From Paenibacillus contaminans (lineage in GTDB: Bacteria; Bacillota; Bacilli; Paenibacillales; NBRC-103111), in assembly GCF_003285015.1 (NCBI RefSeq), contig NZ_QMFB01000020.1, positions 1-64,000 on the forward strand: a DNA stretch of 64,000 nt, in the 5' to 3' direction. The notes beneath the pieces were generated by a model. That model ran no database searches. It worked only from the letters and a program-made list of their open reading frames with translations, and was not told the origin of the DNA. Shown one piece after another: positions 8,276-17,335 of this stretch. The position numbers were made by a program, and so were the translations under genes. The stretch's first letter is position 1; every line of letters starts with the position of its first letter.

Positions 8276-8704
8276 GTGGACAAACACGCATTATTCCAAA
8301 AATTCGTGGCATTTACTTCCGCTATGCATCAAATAACCAATGAGATGACCAAAGATGTCAAAATAGACGCGATTACGCCTCTCCAATATAAAATTCTTGA
8401 ATACTTAGCGGTCAGTCCGCCCGTGACGCTTAGCGATATCAGCGAATGCATGCATATGTCCATGCCGAATACGAGCCGCGAGCTGAAAAAGCTGACCGAC
8501 AAGCAGCTATGCGAGAAGCTTGCCGACGACAAAGACAAGCGCAAGCAGTATATTCGGCTGTCAACGGCGGGGGAAGTGATGATGCACGAAGCTTTTCGGC
8601 GCGTAGAAACCCGATTTGACGAACGAATCGCAAAGCTTTCCGAGGAAGATTTGAAGGAAGTCGAGCACGCGCTCGATGTTCTTCATTCAAAAGTGTTTTT
8701 TTGA
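8276..8704 (+). CDS. MarR family transcriptional regulator
   Basis: A 142-residue winged-helix regulator of normal MarR length. Recognition region: 'PVTLSDISECMHMSMPNTSRELKKL', wing 'DDKDKRKQYIRLSTAG', with dimerising helices at both ends. GTG start at 8276 with AGGGGTG upstream. It is divergent from the flavodoxin-fold quinone reductase; with the paired operator arms in between it is presumably the repressor of that gene and of itself, released by an electrophile or oxidant. No Cys is placed near the N terminus as in YodB, so the sensing chemistry is unclear. Confidence 0.88.
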   Translation: MDKHALFQKFVAFTSAMHQITNEMTKDVKIDAITPLQYKILEYLAVSPPVTLSDISECMHMSMPNTSRELKKLTDKQLCEKLADDKDKRKQYIRLSTAGEVMMHEAFRRVETRFDERIAKLSEEDLKEVEHALDVLHSKVFF

Positions 8705-8886
8705 GTAAACTTGAGACTGACATGCTGCACGTTGTGACAAAGAGGAGTCGATCGCTTCGAAGCGGAAGCCGGGCGGGCAAATCGATGTACAGTTAAGAAG
8801 CGGCTGAAGCGCTTAGACCGTGCAGAACGCCGACCTGTTCGCAGAGAGCACGAAATGACAGGACTGCCCTTTATTGGGGTGATAGG

Positions 8887-9780
8887 ATGAGAAGCATAAG
8901 GTGGAGATGCGAATTGGAATGGTTCAATCGGATGAAAGATGCGCTGGATTTGATGGAGCGGAACATGGAGGGCCGGCTGGATATCGAGGAAATCGCGAAG
9001 GCGGCGTATTCGTCCCCCTTTCATTTTCAGCGCATGTTCCAAATGCTGACCGGCATGACTGTCGCCGAGTACATGCGCAAACGCAAATTAACGTTAGCGG
9101 CGCAAGAGCTTGCGTTATCGTCCTCCAAGGTGATCGATGTCTCGTTTAAATACGGCTACGAATCGCCGGAAGCCTTCGCCAAGGCGTTTCGCAAAGTCCA
9201 CGGCATCTCGCCCTCCGAAGCCCGCAGTCCTGGAGTCAGCCTGAAGGCCTTCCCCCGCATCTCCTTCCACCTATCGCTGAAGGGAGACAAAGATATGGAT
9301 TATCGCATTGTAGAGCAAGAAGCGTTTAACGTTATCGGGAAGACGATTCGAACCACATGCCAGGACAATCAGCAAACCCGGGACATTCCGGTATTATGGG
9401 GTGCTTGCCATCAAGACGGCACCGTCGCCAAGCTTGCTTCCATCGGGAAAGACAACAATGTGCTTGGCATAACGCTGGATATGCAGACAGGCAAGGATGA
9501 ATTTACGTACATGGTCGCGAGTCAAACCGAAGCCGATGCGGCATCCCTTGCAGAGGGGCTCGCCTCCGCCACGATTCTCGCCTCCACATGGGTGGTTTTC
9601 ACTTCCGTAGGACCGGCACCCTCAGCCATTCAGAACACATTTTGCCGCATCTATCAGGAATGGTTCCCGGCTACAGGCTACGAGCATTCCGGCGGTCCCG
9701 AGATGGAAGTTTATTTGCCGGGAGATGTGATGGCCGAAGACTACCGGTGCGAGATTTGGATTCCCATTGTGAAAAAATAA
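8887..9780 (+). CDS. AraC regulator with GyrI-like effector domain
   Basis: A 297-residue protein: AraC helix-turn-helix pair at the N terminus (about 15-115; 'DIEEIAKAAYSSPFHFQRMF', 'DVSFKYGYESPEAFAKAFRK') and a GyrI/Rob-like ligand-binding domain after residue 135 ('MDYRIVEQEAFNVIGKTIRT', ending 'EVYLPGDVMAEDYRCEIWIPI'). This is the layout of SoxS/Rob-related multidrug or small-molecule responders, in which the C-terminal domain binds the drug. ATG start after GGGGTGATAGG. No clear target gene is adjacent. The 180 bases before it hold nothing I recognise. Confidence 0.87.
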   Translation: MRSIRWRCELEWFNRMKDALDLMERNMEGRLDIEEIAKAAYSSPFHFQRMFQMLTGMTVAEYMRKRKLTLAAQELALSSSKVIDVSFKYGYESPEAFAKAFRKVHGISPSEARSPGVSLKAFPRISFHLSLKGDKDMDYRIVEQEAFNVIGKTIRTTCQDNQQTRDIPVLWGACHQDGTVAKLASIGKDNNVLGITLDMQTGKDEFTYMVASQTEADAASLAEGLASATILASTWVVFTSVGPAPSAIQNTFCRIYQEWFPATGYEHSGGPEMEVYLPGDVMAEDYRCEIWIPIVKK

Positions 9781-9907
9781 ACCATTGTCGCGAACAGGAT
9801 AAACAGCTTAAGCCTTCCTGGTATGGGGATAAAGCGGCTTCGTAAGCATATTCTAAAGGACTGGCGCGTTTGCCGTAAGCACTTGTTACGTGAAACCTAT
9901 AAATGAG

Positions 9908-9938
9908 GGGCGGACCTCCTGTCGGGTCCGCCCTTTTT
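9908..9938 (+). terminator. Intrinsic terminator between convergent genes
   Basis: GGGCGGACC (9908-9916) pairs with GGTCCGCCC (9925-9933) and TTTTT follows. It lies downstream of the plus-strand AraC/GyrI gene and directly at the end of the convergent phosphotransferase gene, so it may serve both. Confidence 0.85.
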
Positions 9939-9943
9939 CCCGG

Positions 9944-10891
9944 TTAAAAGCCGGGTTTATACTCGCTGTACCACTTAGGCACCGTTAACTCGAAATTGCT
10001 GTGGTCATCCATTACTTTGTTGATCTTCCTCAGCATCTCGTCCAGTTCATCCCGCTTTACCTTCAAGATCCATACGACAGACGAAACAAGCGTCATGCCT
10101 AAATAGAGCGAATAAAGCCGCCAAAACTCGTCGCCGGGACTTGTACGGTTATGATACCCCTGAATTTGACCGACGGCAAAAGGCACGCTGACTTCCGCGC
10201 TGAACATGCCGACTTTCAAGAATTCATGAATCGGATCTCCCCAATCGTACCTGTTGAAATCGATGACGCCTGAAAGCTTCCCGTCCTTAACGATAAGATT
10301 TCCGATATGGAAATCGTCATGTTGATAAAGATTAGGTCTCCCCTTCATCAGATGCAAATTGTCATCAATAAAGGACAAAAACTTCTCGTCGTTTGGTATT
10401 GAAACTCCGCATTCGGCATACTCCTTCCGGTACCGGCGATGCTTGGCGGCCGTTCTTTCCTCCCAAGACTTCATGTCGTCGGGACAGCTGACCTGATGAA
10501 TCTTCAGCAGCTCCAGGCCCGCTTCTACGCCAATGTTGAATTGCTCTTCTTCCGTTAGGAGAGGCAGCTCTTCCGATGCTTCATTTCCTTCCAGGTAAGA
10601 GACGATCATGTAGCCGAGCTCCAGTTCCGGCAGAACCCCGATTTCGATGGGTCTGGAGCATGTCACGTCATGCTTTTCCATATGCTTAAGACTGTTATAC
10701 TCCAGTCTCTTGGCTGGATCCCGGTCGATGCCGTACGTTCTTAAAATGTATTGGGGACGTCCATCGCTGGCATATACGATGTATTTGGCGTCACTGGAGT
10801 ATCCCTTGTGTATGCGTTCAAGCTTGGAACTGCCGCATAGGAGAGGTATCCCTTTGCGAAACTGTTCGTATTCATTCACCATGCCGGTCAC
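9944..10891 (-). CDS. APH-family phosphotransferase
   Basis: A 315-residue kinase of the aminoglycoside phosphotransferase/choline kinase fold. The catalytic loop is 'LYQHDDFHIGNLIV' (H-x-D-x-x-x-x-N) and the metal-binding segment 'GVIDFNRYDWGDPIHEF' (Asp in place of the DFG Asp). The N-terminal lobe 'YILRTYG' carries the ATP lysine region in modified form (Arg). Such proteins can phosphorylate antibiotics but also sugars or small metabolites; nothing here proves resistance. GTG start with GAAGGG six bases upstream. It is divergent from the phospholipase-like gene, with a small inverted repeat between. Confidence 0.85.
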   Translation of the reverse strand: MTGMVNEYEQFRKGIPLLCGSSKLERIHKGYSSDAKYIVYASDGRPQYILRTYGIDRDPAKRLEYNSLKHMEKHDVTCSRPIEIGVLPELELGYMIVSYLEGNEASEELPLLTEEEQFNIGVEAGLELLKIHQVSCPDDMKSWEERTAAKHRRYRKEYAECGVSIPNDEKFLSFIDDNLHLMKGRPNLYQHDDFHIGNLIVKDGKLSGVIDFNRYDWGDPIHEFLKVGMFSAEVSVPFAVGQIQGYHNRTSPGDEFWRLYSLYLGMTLVSSVVWILKVKRDELDEMLRKINKVMDDHSNFELTVPKWYSEYKPGF

Positions 10892-10938
10892 GGTTATCCC
10901 TTCTTTCCGTTTATCATTCGTGACTTATATATATAAAA

Positions 10939-10959
10939 CTGATAAACTCGGTTTATCAG
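10939..10959. promoter_or_regulatory. Inverted repeat in a divergent promoter region
   Basis: CTGATAAA and TTTATCAG (8 bp, perfect) around a 5-base spacer lie between the divergent phosphotransferase and phospholipase-like genes. The size suits a dimeric repressor operator. No T-tract follows, so it is not a terminator. The regulator is unknown. Confidence 0.4.
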
Positions 10960-11032
10960 AATTTACCAAATAGGCTAGAAAATATTCAATCGAAAGAGCA
11001 CAATAGGCATAGAGATCATTCGAAGGGTGAGG

Positions 11033-11647
11033 ATGGTTTTGGGTTCAAGAATCATGCACTTGATTATCGCTAATCGAATAGCGGAACGCCTTTCCATTAA
11101 AGATAAAGCGGCATTTTTGATTGGCGGCGTCGCCCCGGATGCGGTTTCGACTAAAGACGCGTCGCACTTTTTTAAGGGTGACCATCAAGACTACTCCCGA
11201 TTTATCGACTATAAAGGATTTTGGGATACCTATCGCTCGCAAGCGAAAAATCATTACATACTGGGATATTTTACGCATTTAATCGCCGATGATATGTGGC
11301 TGCAAGGTTTTTATATTCCATGGCTGAGAAACAGAATGGAAGCCGATCAAGAGCTCTATCCTTTATACCATAATGATTTTCGGCTGCTGAATGGAAAACT
11401 ATTGGAATACTATAATTGTACGGATGAATTGAAACAAGCGCTCGTTAATCCGCCGACAGTCTGCGACATAGAAGAAGTGAAGTCCAAAGACGTCGAAGCT
11501 TTTATACCTTCCGTATTGGGAGATATGGAGTACGATCAGGAAGTCTTACATGCAAAGCTAAATGTATTTACCTTCAATCAGATCGTCGGTTATATTGAGA
11601 CGTCGGTTAATAAGGGAGTTTTGAATATACAATCGATCCTTGCCTAG
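11033..11647 (+). CDS. Zinc-dependent phospholipase C-like protein
   Basis: A 204-residue protein resembling the zinc-dependent phospholipase C / S1-P1 nuclease-like fold. Visible features are 'GSRIMHLIIANRIAERL' at the start, 'GGVAPDAV', 'SHFFKGDHQDYSRF', and 'HYILGYFTHLIADDMW', whose His and Asp residues are placed as metal ligands. It lacks a signal peptide, so it is probably cytoplasmic rather than a secreted lipase; relatives are annotated only as hydrolases. I chose the ATG at 11033 for its AAGGGTGAGG ribosome site. Reaction and substrate are uncertain. Confidence 0.65.
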   Translation: MVLGSRIMHLIIANRIAERLSIKDKAAFLIGGVAPDAVSTKDASHFFKGDHQDYSRFIDYKGFWDTYRSQAKNHYILGYFTHLIADDMWLQGFYIPWLRNRMEADQELYPLYHNDFRLLNGKLLEYYNCTDELKQALVNPPTVCDIEEVKSKDVEAFIPSVLGDMEYDQEVLHAKLNVFTFNQIVGYIETSVNKGVLNIQSILA

Positions 11648-11863
11648 TAAACTGGGGACTTTCCTTCTGCACCGCGCGCAGCCCCCATCGCCCGGTGGGG
11701 CGATACGTGCTGGCAGTCAACCGCACTATGCTGTTTTTAGAGGCCATCCTTTGCGGGAGGTCTTTTTTGTTGTATACAATTACGATTCGGGGAATGGAAT
11801 TGCCGCACTTATTATTTCATCCTATTGATCGTGCCGCGTCAGCCCCATGAGCCACGGTGGTCT

Positions 11864-12045
11864 AACTGGAAAACATCCATCTAATTTTCCATATTTGCAG
11901 ATTTTCACACTACTAAATGGAAAACCTCCATCTAATTTTTGACTTCTGAGCCCCAAATGGGACTTTTCAAAAAATTAACTTCAGTTTTTCCAGTTAAACT
12001 TAATTTTTACCCCTTCTATGCAAAATTAGCTGTATGTTTTCCATT
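11864..12045. repeat. Cluster of four TGGAAAACATCCA-type repeats
   Basis: Within 180 bases four related 25-30-base units occur. Two direct copies run on the plus strand (from 11864 and 11915: CTGGAAAACATCCATCTAAT and ATGGAAAACCTCCATCTAAT, each followed by a T run) and two more diverged ones on the minus strand (11969-12008 and 12018-12045; the last reads ATGGAAAACATACAGCTAAT). The TTTT-rich ends point inward and outward symmetrically. The gap 11648-12281 otherwise contains only a small ATCGCCC/GGGCGAT hairpin at about 11687-11704 that could end the upstream gene. Confidence 0.55.
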
Positions 12046-12281
12046 AAGGCAGCTGCTTTTATCCATTAGCGGAGCAAAAGACAAAGACCTGCCCAGCCAT
12101 ACTTAACGCCTTCGTTCGTCTATCCGGTAACTTTCGCTGTTTAACGCCTTGCATAGAAGCAGTTTGACAGACCAACCGGCCCCTATTGGACAATGCGCTG
12201 TCACTGTCATATTCGCCTGAAAGCTCAGCATACCTTGTATATATCCAAAACATTCACATGCCTGGCATAGGAGGCAGAGAG

Positions 12282-13643
12282 ATGAACGAGAACAAACGAA
12301 CTCGCCCTAACAAATGGTCGGGGGATGCACCGGCGACTCTTCATTCGCAGACCGTGGGCGAGCGGGGCCCCGTATTGGAGCAGGACAGCGTGCTGCATGA
12401 AACGCTGGAAACATTCATCCACGCGAAATTGTTGGAAAGACCCGTTCACGTCAAAGGCTATGGCGCATTCGGCTACTTTCAGACCGTGCATGCCATGACG
12501 GCTTACACGCAGCTTTGCTTCTTGCAAAATCCGGGGCAGCAGGTCCCCGTCGCGGTAAGATTCTCCTTAGCCGTCAGCAACAAAGGCACGCCGGATACTT
12601 CCCGAAACGTGCGCGGCTTCGCCACCAAGTTTTATACGGATCAAGGCGTGTTCGATCTTGTCTGCAACCACATCCCCGTGTTCCTAGTCCGAGACGCCAT
12701 CCGCTTTCCCGAGTCGATCAAGGCCTTCCTGCCTTCGCCCGTCAACAATCTCCTCGATCCGGAACGATTTTGGAGCTTTATCGCCCGAGCTCCGGAAGCC
12801 ACGAACTTTCTCGTCCGGCTTTACTCCGACGCAGGCACCGTCAAAAGCCTTCGCCACATCCCGGGCCACAGCGTTAATACATACGTCTGGAAAAACGCGC
12901 AAGGCGTCCGCACTTACGTGAAATATCATTGGCTGCCGCTTGCCGGCGTGCAGTATATAAACCGTCAGGAATCAGCCCGGCTAGCTTGCGAGAATCCGGA
13001 TTATGCCGGCAAAGATTTATTCGATACGCTGAATGCTGGCAAAACGGTTGAATACGGGCTTTACGTGCAGCTGATGAATCCCCAAGACGAATCCTTTCTG
13101 CCTTATGACCCGCTGGACGACACTAAGGTATGGGATGAACGGCAATATCCTTTGCTTCCGGTCGGGAGATTGGTGTTAAACCGCAATCCGGACAACTATA
13201 TGGAGCAGGTAGAAAAGCTGGCTTTCTCCCCAACCAACCTGCTGGAAGGCGCCGAGCTGTCGGACGACAAAATGCTGCAGGGACGCGCCAATATTTATTG
13301 GGATTCGCAGCGGCGGCGGCTTGGTCCGGATTTCCGCAAAATTCCGATCAACCATCAGCAGAACTGGACGCCCGATTCCGTTGTGACAAGCGGCGGCGGA
13401 CGATTCGTGGAAGGACGCCTCGTGCGGTCCGACTTGCCCAAGCAAGACGACTTCGCGCAGGCCGGGCAGTATTATCATGCTCTTGCGCCATTGCAGCAAG
13501 AACACTTGGTAGAAAACCTGGCCGCCGATCTTGCCGGCATATCTCTCGAAACGCAAAACATCGTGCTCGGCTACCTGTACCAGGCATCCGCCGAGCTTGG
13601 AGAACGCGTCGCCCGAAACATCCAAACGCAAGCCAAAGGATAA
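12282..13643 (+). CDS. Catalase (heme, monofunctional)
   Basis: A 453-residue heme catalase that breaks hydrogen peroxide into water and oxygen. The distal His lies in 'RPVHVKGYGAFGYFQ', the heme-facing Arg in 'VAVRFSLAVSN', and the proximal Tyr in 'RANIYWDSQRRRLGPDF' (R-x-x-x-Y), so the main catalytic residues are present. The stretch usually reading G-N-N-x-P is C-N-H-I-P here, keeping one Asn and replacing the next residue. The ATG at 12282 has GAGG 7 bases upstream; the longer frame has none. It lacks the C-terminal flavodoxin-like domain of large catalases. A single-gene unit facing the minus-strand locus beyond. Confidence 0.9.
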   Translation: MNENKRTRPNKWSGDAPATLHSQTVGERGPVLEQDSVLHETLETFIHAKLLERPVHVKGYGAFGYFQTVHAMTAYTQLCFLQNPGQQVPVAVRFSLAVSNKGTPDTSRNVRGFATKFYTDQGVFDLVCNHIPVFLVRDAIRFPESIKAFLPSPVNNLLDPERFWSFIARAPEATNFLVRLYSDAGTVKSLRHIPGHSVNTYVWKNAQGVRTYVKYHWLPLAGVQYINRQESARLACENPDYAGKDLFDTLNAGKTVEYGLYVQLMNPQDESFLPYDPLDDTKVWDERQYPLLPVGRLVLNRNPDNYMEQVEKLAFSPTNLLEGAELSDDKMLQGRANIYWDSQRRRLGPDFRKIPINHQQNWTPDSVVTSGGGRFVEGRLVRSDLPKQDDFAQAGQYYHALAPLQQEHLVENLAADLAGISLETQNIVLGYLYQASAELGERVARNIQTQAKG

Positions 13644-13730
13644 AAGCGTCATTTCCCAAATACCACCATCCGTCTTCTACCGCTTCTTTGGCGTAGTTCT
13701 TGGATAGAGAAAAGCAGACTTTGCAGACAA

Positions 13731-13777
13731 AACTTGCCGTTACTTACGATACGGTTCTCCGCGCTATACGGCAAGTT
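13731..13777. terminator. Stem-loop downstream of the catalase gene
   Basis: AACTTGCCG and CGGCAAGTT (9 bp) enclose a 29-base loop about 90 bases after the catalase stop; short T runs follow on both strands. It may be the catalase terminator, but the loop is long. Confidence 0.35.
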
Positions 13778-13890
13778 TACGGCTCTAAAGCTTTGACCGG
13801 CCCCTTTCGCCGATTCACCTGAGAAGGTTTTGGTTACAAGCTCGTCAAACGCCGATTCTTCCTCTTGGTCGCGGTATACTTTCCTAAGCA

Positions 13891-13927
13891 AACAAAAGCC
13901 CGCATTAGCTCGTAAGCCAATCGGGCT
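13891..13927 (-). terminator. Terminator after the SGNH esterase operon
   Basis: On the minus strand GCCCGATTGGC and GCTAATGCGGGC form a mostly paired stem followed by TTTTGTTTG. It is about 120 bases past the end of the gene at 14045 and would end the minus-strand sugar operon that starts near 20.9 kb. The rest of 13644-14044 holds no convincing gene. Confidence 0.6.
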
Positions 13928-14044
13928 TCCTGTGTTTACAAATGAACAATTAGCATGATGTGCGAAACATATTGCTTCCTCCAAAAAACACCGGCCTAGC
14001 GCGGCCGTTTCTCTTTCCTTAGTGGGCTTCATCCCGCTTCTATG

Positions 14045-15745
14045 CTACTGCCCAAGCTTACCCGCCGTCCAGCGGACGAACACATCCGCCAGTAGTTGAT
14101 CCCAGCGCGTACCGTCAATTGCCGTATTCAAATACGGATGATTGATCATATTTTCCTTCAGCTCCGTCATAAAATAGAGCCCCCTCCGTTCGAGCTCGCA
14201 GAAATGGTCGTACATCCCAACAAACACGGCGCCCTTCTTCCGCGCCGTTTCGCGATGAAGCTCGTAAACACGTTCGAACTGCGCCGGGCTGTAGTGCGGC
14301 AGGAACATCGGGTTTCCTCCGTTTCCGGCGACGATCACGACAAGCGCCAGCGGATTATGCTCGCGCACCCAATCGATGATGCCGGTCATCGCCGCGTCGA
14401 TGTCATCGCTTTGACAGCCGGTATCGTTGATCATGTATTCGATAAAAACGATGTCATACGGGTCTCCGACCGAACGGGTCCGTTTTACATGGGAAATGCC
14501 GTGAACGGACGAATGTCCGCCGTCGGCCGCATTGGCGTACTCAATCCGTTTGCCGGGCAGAAGCCCGCCAAGCCGCTTCGCGATTAACAGCGGCCAGTCT
14601 CCGCCATACGTCGTGCTCTCTCCGAGAAAGCAGAGCCGGATATTACGCTTGCCGGCCAGCGCTTTCCACCATTCGGCGTTTGCCGCATCGTTCTCTTCGA
14701 TCGGTACCTCGTTTGCGGCCGCTCCAATGGTCAATTCCCGCCCGCGTACATCCATAATATTCGCGGGGAACGTATGGACCTTCGCCTTCCGCAGCTGCGG
14801 GAAGTCGGCCAGCAGCCGCCTCCACGGGAGCCTGACCCGCCAATAAACCGGCAGGCCGTCTTCGCGCGCCACGGGCAAATCCACCTCGCCGTTACCGTTT
14901 AGAGGCTGTACAAGCCCCCGTCCCGCCGCGCTTCCGTAAGCGCAATCTGCCGTTCGCACGACGACCTTCCCGCCTCCGGCATTTGTGCTGTCCGAAGAAC
15001 CGGCTTTGCTGCACCCTACCTTATCTTCGCCACATGACTCGACCTCATACGTGCGCGGCCGCCAGTCGAGATGGCGACACTCCCACTCGAAGCCCTTGGT
15101 CGTCTGCCATGCTCGCCCGTCCGTCTCCTTGTATTCCACGAGACTCTGGCGCTCATATACCGCTTCGGCTCCCCACGGGACGAATACGGAAGCGAGAACT
15201 GCCGCATCATGCGGAGGCACAGGCAGATCAGGCAGCAGCAAGTTCGTTTCATCGCCATACCGCCAATCGCCCTCAACCGCCCGGAATCGCCCTTCGGCAT
15301 CCACACAGATCAGTATATATCTGCACGTGTAGACGTCATAATCGAGCCGTACGATATCCCCTACCTTCAACCGTCCGCCGGGCTTAGCTTTTACCGATCC
15401 CCAATAATCGTCGAATACGTAATCCTTATCCTGCTCATACTCGGTCAGCCCTTCGGACGAACGCACACGCAGCGTTCCCGGCATCCGCATTTGATACGGC
15501 TTGAAGTTCGAGCCGCGCCTCCCGCTCCAATCCCAGCCGCATGGAGATGCTTCGCCTTGGCGCTCGAGCGTATAATAATGATTGCGCAGCTGCAGCAAAG
15601 GCGGCGGCGTCAAAACCAGCCGTTCGACACCCGGTACTCCCATTCGCCTGCCGTACGCCTCGATGACCCCTGGACTGACTGAAACCGCTAACCCGGCCGG
15701 TGCCGTCTGGGATACGCGCAAGCCTTCTACCCACTTTACTGCCAT
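14045..15745 (-). CDS. SGNH/GDSL hydrolase with N-terminal beta domain
   Basis: A 566-residue protein. Residues 1-330 look like beta-rich ancillary domains. The C-terminal 230 residues are an SGNH hydrolase with block I 'LCFLGESTTYGG' (Gly-Glu-Ser instead of Gly-Asp-Ser), 'GGHSSVHG', 'FIEYMINDTG' (catalytic Asn region) and a late 'NMINHPYLN' that can supply the His. No signal peptide is present, so it acts inside the cell. As the last gene of the LplABC operon it probably removes acetyl or other acyl groups from imported oligosaccharides. Good GGGAGGGG ribosome site. The substrate is inferred from context. Confidence 0.75.
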   Translation of the reverse strand: MAVKWVEGLRVSQTAPAGLAVSVSPGVIEAYGRRMGVPGVERLVLTPPPLLQLRNHYYTLERQGEASPCGWDWSGRRGSNFKPYQMRMPGTLRVRSSEGLTEYEQDKDYVFDDYWGSVKAKPGGRLKVGDIVRLDYDVYTCRYILICVDAEGRFRAVEGDWRYGDETNLLLPDLPVPPHDAAVLASVFVPWGAEAVYERQSLVEYKETDGRAWQTTKGFEWECRHLDWRPRTYEVESCGEDKVGCSKAGSSDSTNAGGGKVVVRTADCAYGSAAGRGLVQPLNGNGEVDLPVAREDGLPVYWRVRLPWRRLLADFPQLRKAKVHTFPANIMDVRGRELTIGAAANEVPIEENDAANAEWWKALAGKRNIRLCFLGESTTYGGDWPLLIAKRLGGLLPGKRIEYANAADGGHSSVHGISHVKRTRSVGDPYDIVFIEYMINDTGCQSDDIDAAMTGIIDWVREHNPLALVVIVAGNGGNPMFLPHYSPAQFERVYELHRETARKKGAVFVGMYDHFCELERRGLYFMTELKENMINHPYLNTAIDGTRWDQLLADVFVRWTAGKLGQ

Positions 15746-15800
15746 GTGACTTCCCCTCCCTTATTTCCGCCGAAAGACCGCGAATAAATGAGTGCTTTCA

Positions 15801-17252
15801 TCACGCTTCCGTTTCGAATTTGAACGAATACAAATGAGCGTCGCTCATCATAATTTCCATTATTACCGGCTGGCCGGAGAGAGAGGCCGGATCGCCGCCT
15901 TCGAACGTCACCGTCTTGTCCAAGCTGTCGCCGAAAAGCTCGACTGCATTCAGCTCTCTGTCCTCGCCGATCAGCCTAATCCTGACATAGCCTGCCGCCG
16001 AGGTCGCGAAGTTGACGGACAAACGATTTCCCTCAAACTGAAAAGGCTTCGTTACAAGCCGGCACGGTTTATACGTGGCGCTGTAAGACACGAAACCGTC
16101 TATTCGTATAGAGTACCGCCGCAGCTTCGCAGGCGTCATCGACCAGTGGTTGTCGTAGGCGTACATCGAGAGCTCGTTCGGAGCATAAGGCAAGTCGTTT
16201 TCCGTCTCGATCATGCCGAGCGCAGGATAACAATCCCCATATACCCAGTTGTACTCCCTCTCCAGTCCAGGCGTCATGAACGCCTCGTCCCAGCGATTCC
16301 ACCTCTCGCCGTCCCGGGACGACATAAACAGACAGTCTGTAATGACCAGCCCCAGTCTCGGGTGCGACTTCATTCGCCGCTTGCGCCTTTCCGCTCCCGG
16401 GAGCTGATCGAAGGCCGGTGTCCAAGCTTTCTTCTCCACATAACGGGAAGGGAAGCCGACGAGCATATGCTCTGCTCGATAATAGGGCTGAACCGCATTC
16501 GTATAAAGCGGATAATCCTCGCCCTCGCCGAAATCGATCCGAACGGGCGTGCTCCAGCTTTTGAAATCCTTCGATACCATTCGCCGAATATCCCGGATCC
16601 CCGCATTCAGATCGTCGCCGGGAATATCGTGAAAGTCGCGGATATAGCAAACGTACCGGCTTACGGCTTTATCCCAAAAAGCAACGTTCAACGTATCGAA
16701 TTTGCCCTTATCGGTCATTTTCCACGCTTTCTTGAAGCGAATGCCGTCGGGACTCGTAAAGCACCATAGATGATGAGCGTCTCCGGAAGTATTAAAACCG
16801 TCGATACCGAGGCCCTTATAAAGCTCCTCAGGCGGGCAAGCGGGATTCATATCTTTAAACACCGAGAAATTATCGAATTTAGCCGTATGATGATCCAGGA
16901 TGATATTGTTTTCCTTTGAGCCTTCAAAATCGCAAATCCCGAGTCTCGGCTTAAACCAGTTCTTACCATTCAGACTTTCGGCATAACATACGACAATCGG
17001 CCGCGGTCCTAAGCTCATATCCGGCTTAAGCATTTCCCAGCCAAGATAATACATACGGTAAAAGCCGTCGTCCTTCACAATGCAATGAAAATCGCAGCCG
17101 TCCCCCTCCCACGGCTCGTTGTGATCGATCACGACTTCCTTGCTTTGGGGCTGGTGTAGCTTTAGTACAGCCGTTGTAGCATCCTTGTCTATCAAATAAT
17201 CGTCCCATAGCAGTTCCCTCCGGCTTCCGATAGGGATAACATCCTCCGCCAT
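15801..17252 (-). CDS. Predicted glycosidase with GH32/43-like propeller
   Basis: A 483-residue cytoplasmic protein. Repeated short strands with aromatic turns ('FHCIVKDDGFYRMYYLGWEM', 'VVCYAESLNGKNWFKP', 'SPDGIRFKKAWKMTDKG', 'SRDGERWNRWDEAF') suggest a five-bladed beta-propeller as in GH32/43/68, followed by a small C-terminal beta domain. It is a paralogue of the protein at 25317-26849: both open 'LLWDDYLID/LFLDMLEIE', then HQ/N motifs. I chose the ATG at 17252, which has AAGGAG 7 bases upstream. It sits between the importer permease and the SGNH hydrolase, so it probably acts on the imported sugar. The exact family is not certain. Confidence 0.6.
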   Translation of the reverse strand: MAEDVIPIGSRRELLWDDYLIDKDATTAVLKLHQPQSKEVVIDHNEPWEGDGCDFHCIVKDDGFYRMYYLGWEMLKPDMSLGPRPIVVCYAESLNGKNWFKPRLGICDFEGSKENNIILDHHTAKFDNFSVFKDMNPACPPEELYKGLGIDGFNTSGDAHHLWCFTSPDGIRFKKAWKMTDKGKFDTLNVAFWDKAVSRYVCYIRDFHDIPGDDLNAGIRDIRRMVSKDFKSWSTPVRIDFGEGEDYPLYTNAVQPYYRAEHMLVGFPSRYVEKKAWTPAFDQLPGAERRKRRMKSHPRLGLVITDCLFMSSRDGERWNRWDEAFMTPGLEREYNWVYGDCYPALGMIETENDLPYAPNELSMYAYDNHWSMTPAKLRRYSIRIDGFVSYSATYKPCRLVTKPFQFEGNRLSVNFATSAAGYVRIRLIGEDRELNAVELFGDSLDKTVTFEGGDPASLSGQPVIMEIMMSDAHLYSFKFETEA

Positions 17253-17335
17253 CACTTTTCTCCTTGTAAAAACATTTTTAGTTTCGTACGACATGAAAAG
17301 ACATCCATACTTCCTGTCTACCAACCTTTGCTCGC

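Noticed and set aside
13649..14032. A 127-codon minus-strand frame between catalase and the SGNH gene
   Set aside because: It spans two stem-loops, has no good ribosome site, and its composition and sequence show no domain-like pattern.
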